Source: Bordetella parapertussis
GTDB taxonomy: Bacteria; Pseudomonadota; Gammaproteobacteria; Burkholderiales; SG8-39
Direction of reading: 5' to 3'
DNA: 64,000 nt
Assembly: GCA_945862265.1 (NCBI GenBank)
Contig: CAMAXP010000002.1
Span: 32,204 to 96,203, forward strand
The translations under genes and the position numbers were made by a program. Below are positions 57,392 through 64,000 of this stretch, piece after piece (position 1 is the stretch's first letter; the number at the start of each line of letters is the position of its first letter). Under the pieces are notes generated by a model. The model was not told the origin of the DNA and made no database searches. It worked only from the letters and a program-made list of their open reading frames with translations.

Positions 57392-57419
57392 TTGCATTGC
57401 ACAAAAACGCTGGCATAAT
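57392..57419 (+). promoter_or_regulatory. Sigma70 promoter of the candidate small RNA
   Basis: TTGCAT (57392-57397) and CATAAT (57414-57419) are 16 bases apart, with an extended -10 TG at 57411-57412. Transcription would start near 57426, pointing at the hairpin-rich stretch without ORF. Confidence 0.6.
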
Positions 57420-57425
57420 GGATCC

Positions 57426-57521
57426 AAGTTCGATGCAGCAGCATGCATCCGCAGGTTGTCTCCTCCACCCTCCTCCTTTGGTGGATTCAGCGCAACCCCT
57501 CCAAGGGTTGCGCTTTTTTTT
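57426..57521 (+). ncRNA. Candidate small RNA with CUCC/CUCCU hairpin loops
   Basis: About 96 bases lie between a strong promoter and a perfect intrinsic terminator, with no plausible ORF. The RNA contains CUCCUCC twice in the middle; one copy forms the loop (CTCCTCCTTT, 57470-57479) of a CCACC/GGTGG hairpin, and the terminator loop is CTCCAA. C-rich loops of this kind pair with Shine-Dalgarno sequences in known trans-acting sRNAs. It could instead be a short 5' leader premature transcript of rplM. Coordinates of the 5' end are estimated. Confidence 0.6.
57489..57521 (+). terminator. Rho-independent terminator of the candidate small RNA
   Basis: AGCGCAACCC (57489-57498) pairs with GGGTTGCGCT (57505-57514) around the loop CTCCAA and continues into eight T (57514-57521). 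There is no gene between osmC and here that needs this terminator on the plus strand, which supports a small transcript. Confidence 0.9.
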
Positions 57522-57554
57522 GCCCGCTCGCCGGGCGATGTTCCAAGGCTTTGA

Positions 57555-57584
57555 TTGACAGGACCCCCCGATCCTAATTACAAT
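57555..57584 (+). promoter_or_regulatory. Promoter of rplM-rpsI
   Basis: TTGACA (57555-57560), a perfect -35, and TACAAT (57579-57584) are 18 bases apart. The start would be near 57591, about 24 bases before the rplM ATG, giving a short leader. Confidence 0.75.
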
Positions 57585-57614
57585 CTGCGGCTTTTCTAAA
57601 TCAAGCACCGGGCT

Positions 57615-58043
57615 ATGAAAACCTATACGGCGAAGGCGCAGGAAGTCCAGCACGACTGGTACGTGGTCGATGCACAGAACAAAGTGCTCGGCCGCCTCGC
57701 ATCGCAGATCGCTCTGCGCCTGCGCGGCAAGCACAAGCCTGAGTACACCCCCCACGTGGACACCGGCGATTTCATCGTCGTCGTGAACGCCGCCGGGCTG
57801 CGTGTTACCGGCAACAAGGCGCTCGACAAGAAGTATTACCGTCACAGCGGCTACCCCGGCGGCATCTACGAGACCAATTTCGCGAAGATGCAGGCCAAAT
57901 TCCCCGAGCGAGCGCTCGAGAAGGCGGTGAAAGGCATGCTGCCCAAAGGCCCGCTCGGTTACGCAATGCTCAAGAAGCTGAAGGTGTACCCGGCTGATAC
58001 CCATCCGCACACCGCGCAGCAACCCAAGGCTCTGGAGGTCTGA
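57615..58043 (+). CDS. rplM: 50S ribosomal protein L13
   Basis: L13 is an early-assembly large-subunit protein. The 142 residues are the exact usual length with [50 protein letters not shown] and [12 protein letters not shown]. It is cotranscribed with rpsI, which starts 5 bases after its stop, from the strong promoter at 57555. Confidence 0.98.
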   Translation: MKTYTAKAQEVQHDWYVVDAQNKVLGRLASQIALRLRGKHKPEYTPHVDTGDFIVVVNAAGLRVTGNKALDKKYYRHSGYPGGIYETNFAKMQAKFPERALEKAVKGMLPKGPLGYAMLKKLKVYPADTHPHTAQQPKALEV

Positions 58044-58048
58044 AACAA

Positions 58049-58441
58049 ATGGTCGGTGATTACTACTACGGTACGGGTCGGCGCAAGAGCGCCGTGGCGC
58101 GCGTCTTCATCAAGCCGGGCAGGGGGCAGATCGTCGTGAACGGCAAGCCCATCGACGTATTCTTCGCCCGCGAAACCGGTCGCATGGTCGTCCGCCAGCC
58201 GCTCGAGCTCACCAAGAACCAGGCGACGTTCGACATCATGGTCAACGTCTTCGGTGGTGGCGAGTCGGGCCAGGCCGGCGCGGTCCGCCATGGCATCACC
58301 CGCGCGCTCATCGAGTATGATGCGGCGTTGAAGCCGACCCTTTCGGCCGCTGGTCTTGTTACCCGCGACGCGCGGGAAGTCGAGCGAAAGAAGGTCGGTT
58401 TCCACAAAGCCCGGCGGCGCAAACAGTTCTCCAAGCGCTAA
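58049..58441 (+). CDS. rpsI: 30S ribosomal protein S9
   Basis: S9 has a C-terminal tail that reaches the P-site tRNA. The 130 residues start [16 protein letters not shown] and end with the conserved [17 protein letters not shown], whose last Arg contacts the anticodon stem-loop. A perfect terminator follows 25 bases after the stop. Confidence 0.98.
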   Translation: MVGDYYYGTGRRKSAVARVFIKPGRGQIVVNGKPIDVFFARETGRMVVRQPLELTKNQATFDIMVNVFGGGESGQAGAVRHGITRALIEYDAALKPTLSAAGLVTRDAREVERKKVGFHKARRRKQFSKR

Positions 58442-58465
58442 TCGCGCTGGCTGTTTCAGTCTCGC

Positions 58466-58496
58466 AAAGAGCCGCCTTCGGGCGGCTCTTTTGTTT
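58466..58496 (+). terminator. Rho-independent terminator of rplM-rpsI
   Basis: AAAGAGCCGCC (58466-58476) pairs with GGCGGCTCTTT (58481-58491) around a UUCG tetraloop, then TTGTTTT. It ends just before the argC start at 58509. Confidence 0.93.
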
Positions 58497-58508
58497 TCAG
58501 GGGATGAC

Positions 58509-59537
58509 ATGATCAAGGCAGGCATCGTAGGCGGGACGGGGTATACGGGCGTGGAGCTGCTCAGGCTGCTCGCACGGCATCCGGAGGTGGAGCTCAAGGC
58601 GATCACCTCGCGCAAGGAGGCAGGCATGCCCGTCGCGCAGATGTTCCCCAGCCTGCGCCGTCACGTCGACCTGGCGTTTACGACCCCCGAGGCCTCCGGC
58701 CTGTCGGACTGCGACTTGGTGTTCTTCGCCACGCCCAACGGGGTCGCGATGAACGACGCCCGCGCGCTGGTGGAGGGCGGCACGAGGATCGTGGACATCT
58801 CCGCCGACTTCCGCATCAGCGACGTCGCCGAATGGGAGAAGTGGTACAAGGTGAAGCATGCCTGCCCGGAGCTGGTTGCCGAGGCGGTCTACGGGCTGTG
58901 CGAGGTCAACCGGGAGAAGGTGCGCAAGGCGCGCATCGTCGCCAACCCGGGTTGCTACCCCACCGCGGTGCAGCTCGGGCTGCTGCCGCTGGTCGAGGCC
59001 GGCGTGGTCGACATCGGCCACCTGATCGCGGACGCCAAGTCCGGTGTGAGCGGCGCCGGACGCAAGACCGAGACCAACTTCCTCTACGCCGAGGCCTCGG
59101 ATAACTTCGCGGCATACGGGGTTGCCGGGCACCGCCACCTGCCTGAAATCAGGCAGCATTTGTCGGCGGTCGCGGGCAGCCCGATCGGGCTCACGTTCGT
59201 GCCGCACCTCACGCCGATGATCCGCGGCATGCAGGCCACGCTCTACGCGCGCATCACGCGCGAGGCGGATTTCCAGGCGCTTTACGAAAAGCGCTATGCC
59301 GGGGAGCCGTTCATCGACGTGCTGCCGCCGGGCAGCCTGCCCGACACCCGCTCGGTTCGCTCCGCAAACATGTGCCGGATCGCCGTGCACCGCCCCGGCG
59401 GCGGCGACACGCTGGTGGTCCTTTCGGTCATCGACAACCTTGTCAAAGGCGCATCCGGACAGGCGGTCCAGAACATGAACATCATGTTCGGGCTGCCCGA
59501 GACCCTGGGCCTGGAGATGGTCGCGGTCGTGCCCTGA
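58509..59537 (+). CDS. argC: N-acetyl-gamma-glutamyl-phosphate reductase
   Basis: ArgC makes N-acetylglutamate semialdehyde in arginine synthesis. The 342 residues have the NADP site GGTGYTG (8-14) and the catalytic Cys149 in [13 protein letters not shown], with the His in GHRHLPEI. The ATG at 58509 gives the standard [14 protein letters not shown]; the frame is open upstream through the rpsI terminator but without family residues. The stop overlaps the next start (TGATG). Confidence 0.96.
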   Translation: MIKAGIVGGTGYTGVELLRLLARHPEVELKAITSRKEAGMPVAQMFPSLRRHVDLAFTTPEASGLSDCDLVFFATPNGVAMNDARALVEGGTRIVDISADFRISDVAEWEKWYKVKHACPELVAEAVYGLCEVNREKVRKARIVANPGCYPTAVQLGLLPLVEAGVVDIGHLIADAKSGVSGAGRKTETNFLYAEASDNFAAYGVAGHRHLPEIRQHLSAVAGSPIGLTFVPHLTPMIRGMQATLYARITREADFQALYEKRYAGEPFIDVLPPGSLPDTRSVRSANMCRIAVHRPGGGDTLVVLSVIDNLVKGASGQAVQNMNIMFGLPETLGLEMVAVVP

Positions 59538-60295
59538 TGGCCGGGGGATTCAAGCGGTTTCGCCAGCGCTTCGGGATCACGGCCCCGAAGGTCGCGGTGC
59601 GGACCCACGTGCCTTGGTACCTGCGCTGGCTGTTGCTGGCCGTGCTCCTTGCGTTTTCGGTCGCCCTTGCAGCGTGGATGTACGACGCGGGTCGCCGTTT
59701 CGCCGGGTTTGACCGCAGCGAAGTCCAGGAGGAGTTGAGCGCGATGCGGCGCGAACTGGACTCGACGCGCACCGAACTCGAAAAGCTGCGCGCGTTCGCC
59801 AATGCGGCCGACTCCAAGCTGTCGATCGAGCGCACGGCCCAGGTGCAGCTTGCGCAGCAGATCCGCACGATGGAACAGGACAACGCCCGGCTGCGCGAGG
59901 ATCTCGCGATATTCGAGAGCATGCTGTCGGCCGACACCCGCAGCACCCAGGCGTTGAACATCCAGCGCCTCAAGGTCGAACCGGACGGGTTGCCCGGCGA
60001 ATACCGCTACCGGATGCTGCTCCTGACCGGGAACCGGCGGGAGCGGGGCGATTTCCAGGGGCGCCTCGAGCTCCTCGTCGGGGTGCAGCAGGGGGGCAGG
60101 AATGCTATGATCGTGTTCCCTGACCGTGCGGCGGCCGACTCGCCGGCCTACAAGCTTTCGTTCAGGAATTTCTACCGAGTCGAAGGCACATTCCGCATCG
60201 ATCCCATGGCCAAGGTCGGCACTGTCCAGGTGCGGGTCTTCGAAGCCGGGGCGGCGCAGGCCAAGGCGACGCAAAGCATAACGCTAGGATCCTGA
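59537..60295 (+). CDS. DUF6776-like membrane coiled-coil protein
   Basis: This 252-residue protein has one membrane helix (about 29-48, WLLLAVLLAFSVALAAWMY), a coiled coil (about 60-128, ELSAMRRELDSTRTELEKL), and a C-terminal beta-rich periplasmic domain (YRYRMLLLTGNRRERGDFQG, RNFYRVEGTFRIDP). It matches an uncharacterised betaproteobacterial family found between argC and bactofilin. Function unknown; a role next to the bactofilin scaffold is an inference from order only. Confidence 0.72.
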   Translation: MAGGFKRFRQRFGITAPKVAVRTHVPWYLRWLLLAVLLAFSVALAAWMYDAGRRFAGFDRSEVQEELSAMRRELDSTRTELEKLRAFANAADSKLSIERTAQVQLAQQIRTMEQDNARLREDLAIFESMLSADTRSTQALNIQRLKVEPDGLPGEYRYRMLLLTGNRRERGDFQGRLELLVGVQQGGRNAMIVFPDRAAADSPAYKLSFRNFYRVEGTFRIDPMAKVGTVQVRVFEAGAAQAKATQSITLGS

Positions 60296-60308
60296 AGGAG
60301 GCAGCGCC

Positions 60309-60713
60309 ATGTTCGGAAAATCCAACAAGCCCCAGAGTCGTATCGACAGCCTGATCGGCGGTACCACGCGCATCGAGGGCAATGTGTTCTTCAGCGGCGG
60401 GTTGCGCGTCGATGGCGTCATCCGCGGCAATGTCAGCGCATTGCCCGACCAGCCCGGCACGCTCGTGATCAGCGAGCACGCCCGGATCGATGGCGAGGTG
60501 CAGGTCGCCCACCTGGTGGTCAACGGCACGATCAACGGTACGGTCCATGCCGCGGAAACCCTCGAACTGCAGTCCGGTTCCCGGGTCAAAGGCGATGTGC
60601 ACTACAAGAGCGTCGAAATGCACCAGGGGGCGGTTGTCGAGGGCCGCCTGGTCCATCACGACGGGATCGGCGAGCTCAAGGCCGTGGAGCTCAAGCTGGC
60701 TTCCGGGTCCTGA
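60309..60713 (+). CDS. Bactofilin (polymer-forming cytoskeletal protein)
   Basis: This 134-residue protein consists of right-handed beta-helix repeats (GGTTRIEGNVFFSGGLRVDG, VIRGNV, ARIDGEVQVAHLVVNGTING), the bactofilin core. Bactofilins form membrane-associated filaments that localise cell-wall enzymes. The GGAGG site precedes ATG 60309. It sits one gene from erpA and two from anmK and the M23 endopeptidase, a common neighbourhood. Confidence 0.92.
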   Translation: MFGKSNKPQSRIDSLIGGTTRIEGNVFFSGGLRVDGVIRGNVSALPDQPGTLVISEHARIDGEVQVAHLVVNGTINGTVHAAETLELQSGSRVKGDVHYKSVEMHQGAVVEGRLVHHDGIGELKAVELKLASGS

Positions 60714-60781
60714 CCCAATCCCTCGTTGACCACATGGAATTTTGCGCTGGATAATCGAGCCTCAGTGCCACGGAGCAGAAA

Positions 60782-61132
60782 ATGAATGCAATGACCGAGA
60801 TGCCGGACCCGCTGGTCTTTACCGATAACGCCGCCGGCAAGGTGAAGCAGTTGATCGAAGAGGAAGGCAATACCGACCTCAAGCTGCGCGTGTTCGTCAC
60901 GGGCGGCGGCTGCTCGGGATTCCAGTACGGATTCACCTTCGACGAAGTGACGAACGAGGATGACACCGTGATGGAAAAGAACGGCGTCCAGTTGCTGATC
61001 GACCCGATGAGCTACCAGTATCTCGTCGGCGCGGAGATCGACTACTCCGAAGGCCTCGAGGGCGCGCAGTTCGTCATCAAGAACCCGAACGCGACCACGA
61101 CCTGCGGTTGCGGATCGTCCTTCTCGGCCTGA
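60782..61132 (+). CDS. erpA: Iron-sulfur cluster insertion protein ErpA
   Basis: ErpA is an A-type carrier that delivers Fe-S clusters to targets such as IspG. The 116 residues keep the three cysteines: Cys44 ([11 protein letters not shown]), Cys108 and Cys110 ([10 protein letters not shown]). The start [14 protein letters not shown] could be either ATG 60782 or ATG 60791. It is followed by a double terminator shared with the convergent anmK. Confidence 0.95.
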   Translation: MNAMTEMPDPLVFTDNAAGKVKQLIEEEGNTDLKLRVFVTGGGCSGFQYGFTFDEVTNEDDTVMEKNGVQLLIDPMSYQYLVGAEIDYSEGLEGAQFVIKNPNATTTCGCGSSFSA

Positions 61133-61150
61133 CCCGCACTACCGCGAACA

Positions 61151-61197
61151 AAAAAGGGAGCCGAGGCTCCCTTTTTCTTTTACGGAGCCTCGGCTCC
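61151..61197. terminator. Double palindromic (bidirectional) terminator between erpA and anmK
   Basis: The first hairpin AAAAAGGGAGCC/GGCTCCCTTTTT (61151-61162 with 61165-61176) has A and T runs on both sides, so it works in both directions. A second hairpin GGAGCC/GGCTCC (61184-61197) follows and is complementary to parts of the first. It separates convergent erpA and anmK. Confidence 0.88.
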
Positions 61198-61207
61198 CTG
61201 TTGTTTT

Positions 61208-62305
61208 CTAGGCCGCGTAGAGCGCGCCAAGGACCCGCCGCCCCTTTGCCCCGGTAACCTCAGGCAGGTTGCCGGGACGGCCTTCCACTGTGCATTGCGC
61301 GAGCCAGGCAAACGCTGCTGCTTCCACCTGGTCGGCGGGCAGCCCCTGCGCGTCGCTGGTCTCGACGATCCTGGGCGCGAAGCGGTCGCGCAGGCGCTGC
61401 ATCAATGCCTCATTGCGGGCGCCGCCGCCGCAGACGATCAGCCGTGAGGCTGTCGGCAGCGATGACTCGACCGAGCGGCACAGGGTTTCAGCCGTCACCT
61501 CGAGCAGCGTGGCCTGCACGGACTGCGGGTCCCAGGACGCGTCCAGGTGCCGACCGAACCACTGCTCGTCGAACAACTCCCGGCCGCTGCTCTTGGGCGG
61601 CTGGAGCGAGAAGAACCGCTCGTCCAGGAGGCTGGAGAGGAGCGCTGCAATCGGTTTGGCGCCGGCGGCCCACGCACCTCCCGCATCGAAAGGCTGATGG
61701 AGATGCCGTTGCGCCCAGAGGTCCATCAGGCAGTTACCCGGCCCGGTATCGAAACCCAGCACGGGGCCGTCCCGGGGGAGCAGCGTCACATTTGCGATGC
61801 CGCCGATATTCGCGATCGCGCGGTCTTCTGCAGGATCGCCGAATGCAATGGCGTGGAAGGCCGGCACCAGCGGCGCACCCTGTCCGCCCGCCGCCATGTC
61901 CCGGCTCCGGAAGTCTGCGGCCACGGGGATCCCGGCCAGTTCGGCCAGCAGGGCGGGGTTGCCGATCTGGACGGTAAAGCCGTGTTCGGGGCGATGGCGG
62001 ACGGTCTGGCCGTGGCATCCGATCGCGCGAATGTCCCGCGCGTTCGTGCCGGAGCGCATGAGCACCAGGTCGACTGCGTGGGCATACTGGCGGGCGAGGA
62101 TCCCGCCTATGCGGCCCGCTCGGTCGATTTCGTCGAACCCGGGCGCATTCAGGGCCAGCAGGGACTCGCGCAGCCCCGCGTCGAAATCCGCGTGGGCATG
62201 GGCAATGACCCGGAAGGGGCGCTGCGCAAAGTCCACAAGGACGGCATCGATCCCGTCCAGGCTGGTGCCCGACATCAGGCCTATATAGAGGTCCCTGTTC
62301 GCCAC
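61208..62305 (-). CDS. anmK: Anhydro-N-acetylmuramic acid kinase
   Basis: AnmK opens and phosphorylates 1,6-anhydro-MurNAc from peptidoglycan turnover. From GTG 62303-62305 the product is 365 residues (E. coli 369). The ATP-binding motif is GLMSGTSLDGIDAV, with IGCHGQTVRHRP, FDTGPGNCLMDLW and VCGGGARNEALM. No in-frame ATG exists at the right place. It lies 14 bases after the M23 stop. Its product would feed the AmgK/MurU route after dephosphorylation. Confidence 0.94.
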   Translation of the reverse strand: MANRDLYIGLMSGTSLDGIDAVLVDFAQRPFRVIAHAHADFDAGLRESLLALNAPGFDEIDRAGRIGGILARQYAHAVDLVLMRSGTNARDIRAIGCHGQTVRHRPEHGFTVQIGNPALLAELAGIPVAADFRSRDMAAGGQGAPLVPAFHAIAFGDPAEDRAIANIGGIANVTLLPRDGPVLGFDTGPGNCLMDLWAQRHLHQPFDAGGAWAAGAKPIAALLSSLLDERFFSLQPPKSSGRELFDEQWFGRHLDASWDPQSVQATLLEVTAETLCRSVESSLPTASRLIVCGGGARNEALMQRLRDRFAPRIVETSDAQGLPADQVEAAAFAWLAQCTVEGRPGNLPEVTGAKGRRVLGALYAA

Positions 62306-62319
62306 GGGGGACGCGGCGT

Positions 62320-63609
62320 CTACTCTAGCAGGGCCAGGTTGCTGTTTGCGATCAGGTCCAGCTGGGAGGCGAGCGGCGAGGCGTGGCGCCGGAAGGCCGG
62401 CATCTCTGCCGCGGCGACCGGGAGGGCCGCCGGCATCGCGATCGCGAGCGGGTTGCGCGGCTCGCCAGCGATGCGGAACTCGTAGTGCAGGTGCGGGCCG
62501 GTAGCCCATCCGGTCTGGCCGACGAACCCGAGCGTGTCGCCCTGGGCAATCCTGGCGCCGCGATTCAGGCCCGGGGCGATCCGGCTGAGGTGCGCGTACG
62601 CGGTGCTGTACTGGCCGGCATGGCGGAGGATGACCAGGTTGCCGTAGCCGCCCTGGCGGCCGGCAAACTCAACCACGCCGTCGCCCACCGAGCGCACGCG
62701 CGTCCCGCTGGGGGCGGCGTAGTCGATGCCGCGGTGCGCGCGCCACTGCTGCATGATCGGGTGCATGCGCATCCCGAATCCCGACGAGATGCGCGAGAAC
62801 TCAAGCGGCGAACGCAGGAACGCCTTGCGCAGGTTCTTGCCGTCCGGCGTGTAGTAGCCGACCTTGGCCGGATCCTTGCCGTCGCCGCCGGAGTACCAGA
62901 CCGCGCGGAAGGACTTGCCGGCATTCACGAATTCGGCGGCGAGGAGGCGGCCCGAGCGCGCGATGCGGCCTTCGTGGTACAGGACTTCGTAGACGACGGA
63001 GAACCGGTCGCCCTTGCGCAGGTCACGGTGAAAATCGATGTCGCCGGCGAAGACCTCCGCCAGCTGGACTGCCACCCCGTCCGGCAGGCCGGCGGCATCG
63101 GCCGCGGCGAAGAGCGAACTGCGGATCGTGCCGGACTTCAGGACGGTCTGGGGGCGGAGCGTGAGGTGCGATTCAGAGGTCTTGAAGTTCTCGCCGTCGC
63201 GCGTCACCACGGCAAGGGCGTCCTTGCCGGGCACGTAGTTCAGGGAGAGCAGCGCGCCCTCCGCGGAGACTTCGGCATTGACCAGCATCCCGGTGCGCAG
63301 GCTGCGCAACGCGCCTGCCTGGGAACGCAACAGCTTCTGCGAGTCCTCGGCGGTGACGCCAAGCCGCGAGAGCAGCGTCGCAAGCGTGTCGCCGCGCTGG
63401 AAGCGCTCTTCCCGGAAATAGGACGCGGGCGGCGGCACCACGGCTTCAGCCAGGTTGATCTTCAGGATTTCAGGCACCGCCGTGCGCGGCAGCAGGAACT
63501 GGGATTCGGGCGCCGTGCCGAAAGCGGCAATCGCCCCGAACAGCGGCAACGCCAGCAGGGCGCCGATGCGGGCCAGTCGAAAGCGCAGGGTCAGAAGTCT
63601 CTTGGGCAA
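62320..63609 (-). CDS. M23/LytM murein DD-endopeptidase (MepM-like)
   Basis: From TTG 63607-63609 this is 429 residues, close to MepM (440). One membrane helix (IGALLALPLFGAIAAFG) is followed by an OapA/LysM-like region (REERFQRGDTLATLLSRLGV), a helical segment, and the zinc peptidase with HRGID (His, Asp) and GPHLHYEF (His). It cuts cross-links to let the sacculus grow. The start is uncertain: an upstream ATG at 63751-63753 is in frame but would overlap the tyrS start and add a Pro/Gly-rich leader. Confidence 0.88.
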   Translation of the reverse strand: MPKRLLTLRFRLARIGALLALPLFGAIAAFGTAPESQFLLPRTAVPEILKINLAEAVVPPPASYFREERFQRGDTLATLLSRLGVTAEDSQKLLRSQAGALRSLRTGMLVNAEVSAEGALLSLNYVPGKDALAVVTRDGENFKTSESHLTLRPQTVLKSGTIRSSLFAAADAAGLPDGVAVQLAEVFAGDIDFHRDLRKGDRFSVVYEVLYHEGRIARSGRLLAAEFVNAGKSFRAVWYSGGDGKDPAKVGYYTPDGKNLRKAFLRSPLEFSRISSGFGMRMHPIMQQWRAHRGIDYAAPSGTRVRSVGDGVVEFAGRQGGYGNLVILRHAGQYSTAYAHLSRIAPGLNRGARIAQGDTLGFVGQTGWATGPHLHYEFRIAGEPRNPLAIAMPAALPVAAAEMPAFRRHASPLASQLDLIANSNLALLE

Positions 63610-63619
63610 GGGGGTCTGA

Positions 63620-64000
<381 letters not shown>

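Overview
The window is a GC-rich Gram-negative chromosome segment that reads as a betaproteobacterium. The evidence is an outer-membrane trimeric porin ending in Phe, LptD/SurA/Lnt/MltA envelope genes, O2-dependent HemF and Coq7, an alpha2beta2 glycyl-tRNA synthetase, and a gene order typical of that class (miaB-phoH-ybeY-corC-lnt-glyQ-glyS-gmhB-plsC; argC-DUF6776-bactofilin-erpA-anmK-M23-tyrS). The genus cannot be fixed from sequence reading alone. Most genes are packed into operons with ATGA, GTGA or TGATG overlaps.

Layout. 1-9.4 kb (mostly minus): the end of a TPR-like protein, then dusB-fis-purH-purD-hemF and amgK-murU-pepP-ubiH. 9.5-14.9 kb (plus): lptD-surA-pdxA-rsmA, the usual LPS-assembly operon. 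14.9-25.9 kb (minus): gloA, a YgjP-type metalloprotease, plsC, gmhB, glyS, glyQ, lnt, corC, ybeY, phoH, miaB, a small secreted protein and tRNA-Met. 26-29.6 kb: a second UbiH-family hydroxylase with dsbC, convergent to mltA, then apaG. 29.7-35.1 kb (plus): rpe-gph-trpEGDC with a candidate Trp-rich leader peptide in front of trpE. 35.3-38.3 kb: a porin with a strong terminator, then two tandem toxin-antitoxin modules (Phd/RelE-like and MntA/HepT-like). 38.3-41.0 kb: coq7, a membrane class III nucleotidyl cyclase, and a QueC-like PP-loop protein.

41.2-56.8 kb is the accessory-looking part, all on the plus strand. It holds a six-gene glycan cluster (two COG4671-type glycosyltransferases, two GT4 enzymes, a histidine phosphatase and a NodB-like deacetylase), a Yej/Opp-type peptide importer, and an unusual 904-residue ABC-exporter-like protein whose nucleotide-binding domain has lost every catalytic motif and carries three copies of its helical segment. 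That protein is followed by a stand-alone cyclic-nucleotide-binding protein with an intact phosphate-binding cassette. 56.8-57.6 kb: osmC-like gene, a near-perfect CRP-type palindrome, and a promoter-to-terminator unit with no ORF whose hairpin loops carry CUCC/CUCCU (anti-Shine-Dalgarno) motifs, a strong small-RNA candidate. 57.6-64 kb: rplM-rpsI, argC, DUF6776, bactofilin, erpA, anmK, an M23 endopeptidase and the start of tyrS.

Functional themes: ubiquinone ring hydroxylation (three enzymes), peptidoglycan turnover and recycling (mltA, M23, anmK, amgK, murU), outer-membrane biogenesis, and a possible cyclic-nucleotide circuit (cyclase, effector protein, CRP-like operator) surrounding an undescribed glycan/ABC locus.
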